Source of the DNA: Bacteroides sp.
Lineage (GTDB): Bacteria; Bacteroidota; Bacteroidia; Bacteroidales; Muribaculaceae
NCBI GenBank assembly: GCA_014801655.1
Contig: JAAVDT010000049.1
Coordinates: forward strand, 5,666-14,671
Length of the DNA: 9,006 nt
Reading direction: 5' to 3'
The position numbers and the translations under genes were made by a program. The notes below the pieces were generated by a model. It had not been told where the DNA came from. It worked only from the letters and a program-made list of their open reading frames with translations, and searched no databases. This document shows, piece by piece, positions 1 to 6,882 of the stretch; within the stretch, counting starts at the first letter, position 1, and each line of letters begins with the position of its first letter.

Positions 1-3000
1 GCCGGAGCCCTCTTCCCCGAAGCCGGTCTGTCAAACAATGTTGACTATGGCAAAAACCGCGCGCTGCTCAACTGGTATTACATCGACCGCATGTTCACCT
101 CGCGCAACTCCTCCCTTGCGCCCGGCTATATCAAGAGCGACCTGAAACAGCTCTCCAACCCCTACGTCCGCGAAATCACCTCGCGCGAGCTCTATCCCGA
201 CCGCCAGATCACCTACGGCGAATCCTCCACCATCCAGACCCTCAACCTCTCCTTCTACCCCAACGAGCGCGGCCCCTACAACCTCGACGCCGTCAACATC
301 ACCCCCGAAGGCTATCTCACCAATCCCGAAAAACGTTGGGGCGGCATCATGCGCCGACTCGATAACACCAACTTCGAGCAGAGCAACATCGAATACGTTC
401 AGTTCTGGATGCTCAACCCCTTCCTCGATCCCGAAAACCCCAACTACGAAGGTGGCGACCTCTATCTCAACTTTGGCGAACTCTCGGAAGATATTCTCAA
501 AGATGGTCTGAAATCTTACGAAAACGGTTTGCCCTACAACGGCACTAACGACCGCACCCGCACCACCGTGTGGGGCCGCGTCAGCACCGAAAACTCCCTC
601 ACCTACGCTTTCGACAATTCCGACGAAGCGCGCCGCAATCAGGACGTTGGTCTTGACGGTCTGCGCAACGACGATGAGTTCGTGTTCGACACCTACTCCA
701 ACTATCTCGACCAGCTCCGCCGCGCCCTCTCTCCCGAAACCATTGCCCGAATGCAGGAAGATGCCTTCTCTCCGTTCAACGACCCTGCCGGCGACAACTA
801 TCACTTCTATCGAGGCTACGACTACGACGAGCAGCGCCTCGGAGTGCTCGAACGCTACAAACGCTACAACGGCGTTGAAGGCAACTCCCTCTCGCCCGAT
901 GAAGCCGGCGAGCCCCTCTATCAGTCGGCCCGCACTCTGCCCGATGTTGAAGATATCAATCAGGACAACACGCTCAACGAATATGAACGCTACTACCAGT
1001 ATCGCGTTTCGATTCGCCCCGAAGACCTCGTGGTCGGCAAAAACTATATCACCGACAAGCAGGTGTCGGTAGTCGCCACCCGCGATGGCGGCGAACAGAC
1101 AGTCGAATGGTATCAGTTCAAAATTCCTTTGGATGACTATGAGAAAATCGTAGGCTCAATCAATGGTTTCTCCTCCGTTCGCTTCATGCGAATGTTCCTG
1201 ACCGGCTTCCGCTCCACCACCCACCTGCGCTTCGCCACTCTCGAACTCGTGCGCGGCGAATGGCGCCCCTACGACTTCAACCTCAACAGCCGAGGCGATG
1301 CTCCGGCCGAGGGACAGCTCGACGTGTCGGTGGTCAACATTGAAGAAAACTCCGGCCGCACGCCGGTCAACTATGTGTTGCCTCCCGGTGTGTCGCGAAT
1401 CTCCGACCCCGGCCAGTCACAGATTGTGCAGCTCAACGAGCAGTCGCTGTCGCTCAAAGTCACCGGTCTTAATGCCGGCGACGCGCGTGGCGTCTACCGC
1501 AACACCATGCAGGACCTGCGCAACTACAAGAGCCTCCAGATGTGGATTCACGCCGAATCGCTGATCGACGACCCGACCAACCTCAAGAGCGGCGAACTCT
1601 CCGTGTTCATCCGCCTTGGCTCCGATGTGAAAAACAACTTCTATGAATATGAAGTGCCCCTGCGCCTCACACCCCACGGACGCTACGGCGACGGCCAGAG
1701 CGACCGCTTCAAGGTGTGGCCCGAATCCAACTTCATGGACATCACCCTCCAGCATCTTGTCGACCTCAAGACCCGCCGCAACAAGGCCAAACGCGCCGAT
1801 GAACCCGGCGTCGGTTATGGCACACTCTATTCTGCCCAGGACCCCTCGAATGAAAACAACCGCATTTCGGTGATGGGTAACCCCTCGCTGAGCGACGTCA
1901 GAGTGATGATGGTCGGTGTGCGCAACAACTCCACCACCACCAAAGATGGTATCGTGTGGCTCAACGAATTGAAAGTGACAGATTTTGAGTCGGCAGGCGG
2001 ATGGGCGGCCGACGGCTCCGCACAACTCTCGATGAGCGACCTTGCCACGGTCAATGTCACCGCCCACTACGAATCGGCCGGCTTCGGCGGCGTGGACCAG
2101 AGCCTCAACGAGCGCCGCATGGACGACTATCTGCGCTATGCCGTGTCGGTGCAGGGCGACCTCGGCCGCTTCCTGCCCGAAAAGCTGAAACTCCGCGCGC
2201 CGGTGTTCTACTCCGTGACCCACGAAGAGAACACACCTAAATATAATCCTCTCGACCAGGACGTGCTGCTCAAGGATGCACTCGAAGGAGCCACCAAGGC
2301 AGAGCGCGACTCAATCAATGCCTTTGCCGTGCAGCACACCAAGATGGAAAACTTCTCCATCTCGGGACTCAACTTCGGCGTGCAGAGCAAGAACCCGATG
2401 CCCTGGGACCCGGCCAACTTCACGGTCAACTTCTCATTCAGCAAATCGTCGAAAACCGACCCCACGACGGAGTATGAAAACACCAACGACTATCGCGGGT
2501 CGTTCCAGTATAGCTACACCCCCTACGTCAAACCCTTCAAGCCCTTCAAGAGCCTGATCAAATCGAAAAAGAAATATCTCGCCTTCTTCAAGGACTGGGA
2601 GCTCAACTGGCTGCCAAACTCCATTTCGTTCCTGACAACGATGTCGCGCTTCTACTATGAGCAGCAGACCCGCTCGGCGGTCGACGTCGATTTCAAGATG
2701 CCCGTCTCGGTCAGCAAAAACTTCCTCTGGGACCGTCAGCTTGCCGTGACCTGGAATCTTACGAAGTCGCTGTCGCTCTCGTTCAACTCCAACACCTCGG
2801 CCCGAATCGAAGAACCTGTCGGAGCCGTCAACCGCAAGCTCTTCCCCGACCGCTACCGCGAGTGGCGCGACACCGTGTGGCAAAACATCATGCACCTCGG
2901 CACCCCGTGGAACTACAATCAGACCTTCGTCGGCCAGTATCGCGCGCCGTTCAACAAGATTCCCGCCCTCGACTTCATCACCGCCACCGCATCCTACAAT

Positions 3001-4896
3001 GCCACCTATCGCTGGGACCGCGGTGCCACCGTTGAAGATGTCAACCTCGGCAACACCATCTCCAATCAGGCTGCATGGAGCACTGAAGGCCGACTGAACT
3101 TTGAAGGACTCTACAACAAGAACGCTTATCTTAAAAAGGTCAACACCCGCTTCGCCGCGCAGCGACGCACCACAACCACCAACAACCGCAATAAAAACAA
3201 TTCCAAAAACGCAAAGGATAAAAAAGAAACCAAGCCGAAGGTGCGCAAATTTGAACGCACATTCGCCCTGAACCCCGACACCTCCATTGTCATCAAGCAC
3301 CAGTTGCGCACCAAGAAAGTCAAAATCACGGCCGTCGATGCCAAGGACAATACACCCGTGGCAATCAAGTCGCGCATCATCGACAACAACAATGTGGAGA
3401 TTCTGACCCGTGGCGACCAGAATGTGAAGTTCACCGTCACCGAAGTGATTAAAGAACGCACCTTCTGGGATGAGCTTGCCGACCATGCCGCGCGCTTCGC
3501 CATGAGTGCCCGGTCGGCCTCGGTGCGTTGGCGCGACACCCGCCAGATGTCAGTGCCTCTGTTTGCCCCCAACGTTGGCAATGCCTTTGGTCAGACCGGC
3601 GCCTATGGCCCTCTGGCTCCGGGTCTCGACTTCGCTTTCGGTTTCGTTGACGAATCGTTTGTCAACAAAGCCAAAGACCGCGGATGGCTGATGACGGCCG
3701 ACGGCCAGACCTCGCCCGCAATGTGGTCACACACCAATGAAGTCAGCATCGACCTGACCCTCGAACCTGTGCGCGGTCTGAAAATTCAGCTCACCGGCAA
3801 CCGCACCGACAACCGTTCGCAGTCAATCCAGTTTATGTATGCCGACATGCCGACATCCTATTCCGGAAGCTACACCAAGACCCACTGCGCCATTGCCACC
3901 GCCCTCCGCTCAAGCAGCGCCGACAACGGCTACTATAGCGAGACCTTCGAGACATTCCTCAACAACATACCGGCCATTGCCTCGCGAGTTGAGGCGCAGT
4001 ATATCGGCAAAACTTATCCCCGCGCCGGATTCCTTGCCAACAGTCCGCACGCCGGTCAGCCCTATGATCCGGAGGTGGGCACAGTCAGCCAGACTTCGAG
4101 CGACGTTCTGATTCCCGCATTCCTCGCCGCCTACTCCGGCAAGAATCCCGCCAAGCAGTTCCTCAATCCCTTCCCCTCGCTTGCCGAGGTGCTCCCCAAC
4201 TGGCGCGTGACCTACGACGGCCTGATTCAGATTCCTCTCTTCAACCGCCTGTTCAAGACCTTCACGCTCAACCACGCCTACCAGTGTACCTACTCCGTCG
4301 GTTCCTATTCATCATATCTCAACTGGATCAGCGCCGGCGAGAACATCGGCTTCACGCTCGATGAGCTGACCGGCCGCCCCATACCGTCGTCGCCCTACAA
4401 TATCTCCTCCGTTGCCATCACCGAACGTTTCGCTCCGCTCGTGGGCGTGGCCTGCGGTCTGCACAACGGCATGACCATCAATGCCGAATTCCGCGAATCG
4501 CGCACACTGACCCTCAACACCTCCGCAGGTCAGGTGGTCGAAGCCTCGCAGCGCGGCATCACCGCCGGCATCGGCTACAAGATTGTGGGCTTCAACACCG
4601 TGCTGAAAATGAAGGGCCAGCAGACGGGTGTCAGCAACGACCTCTCAATCAACGGCGACTTCTCCTATGCACTGAATCAGGCGCTCATCCGCCGAATCGA
4701 AAACAATTACACTCAGGCCACTTCCGGCTCGCGGGTGATCTCCTTTAACCTCACGGCCAACTATGTGCTGAGCCGCCGAATGACGCTCGGAATGTATTTT
4801 GAACATCAGATCAACACTCCGCTCGTGTCGTCAACGGCATTCCCCACCACCAACACCGCTTTCGGCCTTTCATTCAACTTCTCACTGGCTCGATAG
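1..4896 (+). CDS. sprA: SprA/Sov, type IX secretion outer-membrane translocon (C-terminal 1631 aa, 5' end outside window)
   Basis: The reading frame is open from base 1 to the TAG at 4894-4896, so the ATG at 91 is internal and the gene is 5'-truncated by the window edge. SprA (Sov in Porphyromonas) is the giant single-chain outer-membrane beta-barrel through which type IX secretion cargo crosses. Known full-length members are about 2400-2500 aa, so roughly two thirds is here. Family hallmarks seen, numbered from base 1: NFEQSNIEYVQFW (124-136), QDVGLDGL (214-221), the DINQDNTLNEYERYYQY region (318 on), a VWPESN / LKTRRN segment, GNPSLSDVR, VWLNELKVTDFE, KYNPLDQDV, and near the end PNWRVTYDGL and ERFAPLVGV. 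Alternating aromatic/polar strands dominate, and the chain ends in the barrel-like strand FGLSFNFSLAR. A Lys/Asn-rich insert lies at 1057-1083. The frame is uninterrupted with no sign of decay. The identification is very secure; strand assignment is family knowledge. Confidence 0.96.
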   Translation, partial: AGALFPEAGLSNNVDYGKNRALLNWYYIDRMFTSRNSSLAPGYIKSDLKQLSNPYVREITSRELYPDRQITYGESSTIQTLNLSFYPNERGPYNLDAVNITPEGYLTNPEKRWGGIMRRLDNTNFEQSNIEYVQFWMLNPFLDPENPNYEGGDLYLNFGELSEDILKDGLKSYENGLPYNGTNDRTRTTVWGRVSTENSLTYAFDNSDEARRNQDVGLDGLRNDDEFVFDTYSNYLDQLRRALSPETIARMQEDAFSPFNDPAGDNYHFYRGYDYDEQRLGVLERYKRYNGVEGNSLSPDEAGEPLYQSARTLPDVEDINQDNTLNEYERYYQYRVSIRPEDLVVGKNYITDKQVSVVATRDGGEQTVEWYQFKIPLDDYEKIVGSINGFSSVRFMRMFLTGFRSTTHLRFATLELVRGEWRPYDFNLNSRGDAPAEGQLDVSVVNIEENSGRTPVNYVLPPGVSRISDPGQSQIVQLNEQSLSLKVTGLNAGDARGVYRNTMQDLRNYKSLQMWIHAESLIDDPTNLKSGELSVFIRLGSDVKNNFYEYEVPLRLTPHGRYGDGQSDRFKVWPESNFMDITLQHLVDLKTRRNKAKRADEPGVGYGTLYSAQDPSNENNRISVMGNPSLSDVRVMMVGVRNNSTTTKDGIVWLNELKVTDFESAGGWAADGSAQLSMSDLATVNVTAHYESAGFGGVDQSLNERRMDDYLRYAVSVQGDLGRFLPEKLKLRAPVFYSVTHEENTPKYNPLDQDVLLKDALEGATKAERDSINAFAVQHTKMENFSISGLNFGVQSKNPMPWDPANFTVNFSFSKSSKTDPTTEYENTNDYRGSFQYSYTPYVKPFKPFKSLIKSKKKYLAFFKDWELNWLPNSISFLTTMSRFYYEQQTRSAVDVDFKMPVSVSKNFLWDRQLAVTWNLTKSLSLSFNSNTSARIEEPVGAVNRKLFPDRYREWRDTVWQNIMHLGTPWNYNQTFVGQYRAPFNKIPALDFITATASYNATYRWDRGATVEDVNLGNTISNQAAWSTEGRLNFEGLYNKNAYLKKVNTRFAAQRRTTTTNNRNKNNSKNAKDKKETKPKVRKFERTFALNPDTSIVIKHQLRTKKVKITAVDAKDNTPVAIKSRIIDNNNVEILTRGDQNVKFTVTEVIKERTFWDELADHAARFAMSARSASVRWRDTRQMSVPLFAPNVGNAFGQTGAYGPLAPGLDFAFGFVDESFVNKAKDRGWLMTADGQTSPAMWSHTNEVSIDLTLEPVRGLKIQLTGNRTDNRSQSIQFMYADMPTSYSGSYTKTHCAIATALRSSSADNGYYSETFETFLNNIPAIASRVEAQYIGKTYPRAGFLANSPHAGQPYDPEVGTVSQTSSDVLIPAFLAAYSGKNPAKQFLNPFPSLAEVLPNWRVTYDGLIQIPLFNRLFKTFTLNHAYQCTYSVGSYSSYLNWISAGENIGFTLDELTGRPIPSSPYNISSVAITERFAPLVGVACGLHNGMTINAEFRESRTLTLNTSAGQVVEASQRGITAGIGYKIVGFNTVLKMKGQQTGVSNDLSINGDFSYALNQALIRRIENNYTQATSGSRVISFNLTANYVLSRRMTLGMYFEHQINTPLVSSTAFPTTNTAFGLSFNFSLAR
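643..678 (+). other. EF-hand-like acidic loop 1 in SprA
   Basis: Residues 215-226 of the SprA fragment read DVGLDGLRNDDE. Acidic or polar residues fall at positions 1, 5, 9 and 12, with Gly at 6, which fits the 12-residue EF-hand/calcium-loop spacing. The segment belongs to a stretch that is conserved in SprA proteins. Calcium binding is my inference; no flanking EF-hand helices are evident. Confidence 0.45.
952..987 (+). other. EF-hand-like acidic loop 2 in SprA
   Basis: Residues 318-329 read DINQDNTLNEYE, with D1, N3, D5, T7, N9 and E12. This is a near-canonical calcium-coordinating spacing, comparable to dockerin or EF-hand loops, followed directly by the family-conserved RYYQY. The pattern is seen directly; metal binding is inferred. 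Confidence 0.5.
3169..3249 (+). other. Low-complexity Lys/Asn/Thr-rich insert in SprA
   Basis: Residues 1057-1083 consist almost entirely of Thr, Asn, Lys and Arg with a few Ser, Ala, Asp, Glu and Pro. They run between two barrel-like regions and lead into a beta-rich segment (about 1084-1150) containing IKHQLRTKKVKITAVDAKD. The underlying DNA is clearly more A-rich than the flanking sprA sequence because of AAA and AAC codons. It is probably a flexible loop or linker outside the membrane. Which side of the membrane cannot be decided from the sequence. Confidence 0.6.
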
Positions 4897-4913
4897 GCTT
4901 AGAAAATAAATCT

Positions 4914-6794
4914 ATGGTAAGCTACCTTCAAATAGAAAACCTCACTAAAAGCTACGGCGACCGCATGCTGTTCGCCGACGTCACTTTCGGTGTCAATCAG
5001 GGCGACAAGATTGGCATCATAGCCAAAAACGGAACGGGCAAATCGACCCTGCTCCGCATCGTTGCCGGAGTTGAGGCTCCGGACAGCGGCACGGTCACTC
5101 CCCGCAGCGGTCTGCGCGTGGGCTACATTCCGCAGACTCCCGAAATCGATCCGTCGCTCTCGGTGATTGATGCCTGCCTGTCGGCCGGTGCGCCTGCCGC
5201 CCGCGCCATCGCCGCCTATGAAGAGGCACTGGCCTCGGGCGATGCGACCCGCATAGCCGAGGCAATGCCTGAGATGGACAGCCTTGGCGCGTGGGACTAT
5301 CACGACCGACTGACGCAGATGCTCCATCAGCTCCGCATCACCGACCTCAACGCTCGAGTGGAAACCCTCTCCGGAGGGCAACGCAAGCGAATAGCCATTG
5401 CCCACACTCTCCTCGAAAACCCCGACCTGCTGATTCTCGATGAGCCCACCAACCACCTCGATATCGACATCATCGAATGGCTCGAGGAGTATCTGCGCCG
5501 CCAGAACGTGACACTGCTCATGGTCACCCACGACCGTTATTTTCTCGACAGCGTCTGCAACAAGATTATTGAAATAGACCGCGCGCAGATATTCACCTAT
5601 CAGGGCAACTATGACTACTATCTGCGCCGCCGCCGCGAACGCATGGAGGCTATGGAGGCGGAGCTCGCCAGAGTGAAAAACACTCTGCGCAAGGAGACCG
5701 ACTGGATGCGCCGCCAACCCCAGGCGCGTGCCGGCAAAGCGAAATATCGCATCGATGCTTACCATGATCTGAAAGACCGCTCGCGTGTGAACCTGCGCGA
5801 AGACAACATCGACATTGCCTCAATCAATTCAAGCTACATCGGTTCGAAGATTTTTGAAGCAAAGGGCATCTCGAAGCGATTTGGCGACAAGGTGATACTC
5901 GATGATTTCAACTATGTGTTCGCGCGCTACGAAAAGCTCGGCATCATTGGCCGCAACGGGGTAGGGAAGTCCACCCTTATCAAGATGCTCCAGGGCATCG
6001 TAAGCCCCGATGAGGGAGCTTTTGATATCGGCACCACCGTTCGCTTCGGCTACTATTCGCAGGATGGCATTGCGTTTGACGAGAATAAAAAGGTGATTGA
6101 CGCCGTCAGTGAGATTGCCGACAATATCGTGCTCGACGACCGCACATCCTACACCCCGATGCAGTTTCTGACCCGATTTCTCTTCTCGCCTGCCGACCAG
6201 CAGAAATATATCCACACTCTAAGCGGTGGCGAACGCTGCCGACTGCATCTGGCAACGGTGTTGATGCGCCGCCCCAACTTCCTGATTCTCGATGAGCCCA
6301 CCAATGATCTCGACATCATGACGCTCGCCATTCTTGAAGACTATCTCGCTCAGTTCGGCGGCTGCCTGATTGTCATTTCCCACGACCGATTTTTCCTCGA
6401 CTCAATCGTTGACCATCTTTGGGTGCTTGAGGGCAACGGCGTGATTAAGGATTTCCCCGGCAATTATTCCGACTATCGGCAGTGGCTCAAAGAGAAGGCC
6501 CGCGAGGAGGCCGAGCAGCAGCGCGCCGAAAAATCGGCGGCAACGGCAGCCGACACCTCGCGCAATCAGCCTAAGCTCCGCGAGCGCAAGATGTCGTTTA
6601 AGGAGCGCAAGGAGTTTGAGCAGCTTTCGGAGGAGATTGATGCTCTGACTCAGGAGAAGAAGCAGCTCGACGAGATGTTCAATTCCGGCGATGTGCTTTC
6701 CGACGTTGCTTCGCTTTCGGCGCGCTACGAGCAGATTTCGGCTGAGCTCGATGAAAAAGAGATGCGCTGGCTGGAACTTTCCGAGCTTGCCTGA
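4914..6794 (+). CDS. uup: ABC-F family ATPase, Uup-like
   Basis: This is a soluble protein of 626 aa with two ABC ATPase domains and no membrane segments, so it is not a transporter. ABC-F proteins act on ribosomes or nucleic acid; Uup is linked to ribosome function and to tolerance of branched DNA intermediates. NBD1 has Walker A AKNGTGKST (37-45), signature LSGGQ (152-156), Walker B with DEPTNHLD (176-183) and H-loop His206. NBD2 has GRNGVGKST (346-354), LSGGE (436-440), DEPTNDLD (460-467) and His490. A charged linker joins the domains. The tail from about 520 is charged and coiled-coil-like, as in the Uup C-terminal domain, and this, with the linker resembling that of Uup, is why I prefer Uup over EttA. 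The start is ATG 4914, 17 bp after sprA, preceded by A-rich TTAGAAAATAAATCT with no Shine-Dalgarno site, which is usual in this phylum. The first Walker A Gly is Ala (residue 37). The ABC-F assignment is certain; the subfamily is probable. Confidence 0.9.
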   Translation: MVSYLQIENLTKSYGDRMLFADVTFGVNQGDKIGIIAKNGTGKSTLLRIVAGVEAPDSGTVTPRSGLRVGYIPQTPEIDPSLSVIDACLSAGAPAARAIAAYEEALASGDATRIAEAMPEMDSLGAWDYHDRLTQMLHQLRITDLNARVETLSGGQRKRIAIAHTLLENPDLLILDEPTNHLDIDIIEWLEEYLRRQNVTLLMVTHDRYFLDSVCNKIIEIDRAQIFTYQGNYDYYLRRRRERMEAMEAELARVKNTLRKETDWMRRQPQARAGKAKYRIDAYHDLKDRSRVNLREDNIDIASINSSYIGSKIFEAKGISKRFGDKVILDDFNYVFARYEKLGIIGRNGVGKSTLIKMLQGIVSPDEGAFDIGTTVRFGYYSQDGIAFDENKKVIDAVSEIADNIVLDDRTSYTPMQFLTRFLFSPADQQKYIHTLSGGERCRLHLATVLMRRPNFLILDEPTNDLDIMTLAILEDYLAQFGGCLIVISHDRFFLDSIVDHLWVLEGNGVIKDFPGNYSDYRQWLKEKAREEAEQQRAEKSAATAADTSRNQPKLRERKMSFKERKEFEQLSEEIDALTQEKKQLDEMFNSGDVLSDVASLSARYEQISAELDEKEMRWLELSELA

Positions 6795-6796
6795 GG

Positions 6797-6823
6797 TTTA
6801 TAAAGAAAGCACTTCTTTATAAA
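6797..6823 (+). repeat. Perfect AT-rich inverted repeat after uup (possible operator or weak terminator)
   Basis: Arms TTTATAAAGAA (6797-6807) and TTCTTTATAAA (6813-6823) are perfect 11-bp complements around a 5-base loop AGCAC, starting 2 bases after the uup stop codon. Each arm contains the 8-bp palindrome TTTATAAA, at 6797-6804 and 6816-6823, spaced 19 bp start to start. Only one G-C pair is present and no T-run follows, so it makes a poor intrinsic terminator. A protein-binding site fits at least as well. The repeat is seen directly; its role is inferred. Confidence 0.6.
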
Positions 6824-6827
6824 TTCG
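6797..6827 (+). promoter_or_regulatory. Weak candidate Bacteroidota-type promoter for trkH
   Basis: TAAATTCG at 6820-6827 differs at one position from the Bacteroides -7 element TAnnTTTG. TTTA at 6797-6800 is a one-mismatch -33 element (TTTG) with 19 bases between them, within the usual range. Transcription would start near 6833-6836, leaving a short AT-rich leader. Both elements overlap the 6797-6823 inverted repeat, so a protein bound there would block them. A TATAAT-like string at 6840-6845 also exists but is not the phylum's normal consensus. This is suggestive only. Confidence 0.22.
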
Positions 6828-6830
6828 TCG

Positions 6831-6859
6831 CACCTATGATATAATATAAAAAATAGGTG
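6831..6859 (+). repeat. Second inverted repeat upstream of trkH, overlapping the alternative GTG start
   Basis: Arms CACCTAT (6831-6837) and ATAGGTG (6853-6859) are perfect 7-bp complements separated by a 15-base AT-only or nearly AT-only loop (6838-6852). The right arm ends on the first base of the possible GTG start at 6859. It could be an operator half-site pair or a leader hairpin in the trkH mRNA. Arms this short can occur by chance, so the functional reading is tentative. Confidence 0.4.
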
Positions 6860-6882
6860 TGTCCGTCGTCTCAACTCCGTTA

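Noticed and set aside
91..93. ATG at 91 as the true start of the first gene
   Set aside because: The same frame is open and family-like from base 1, and SprA proteins are about 800 residues longer than the part seen here, so the gene begins upstream of the window.
2434..3486. Long open frame of about 350 codons on the minus strand inside sprA, and others at 31-804, 1417-2223 and 4899-5765
   Set aside because: They are mirror images of strongly coding plus-strand genes with C/G-ending codons, which removes stops from the opposite strand. Their products are Gly/Val/Glu-rich and match no family I recognise.
4914..6794. Antibiotic-resistance ABC-F protein (ribosome protection type)
   Set aside because: The linker and the charged coiled-coil tail match the housekeeping Uup type, there is no mobile context, and nothing in the sequence points to resistance.
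6840..6845. TATAAT as a sigma-70 -10 box
   Set aside because: The primary sigma factor of this phylum prefers TAnnTTTG, no matching -35 lies at the right distance, and the string sits in a run of A/T where it can easily arise by chance.
6795..6882. Riboswitch (c-di-AMP or similar) upstream of the potassium operon
   Set aside because: The spacer is under 90 bases, mostly A/T, and has no multi-helix conserved core. The two simple inverted repeats do not form a known riboswitch architecture.
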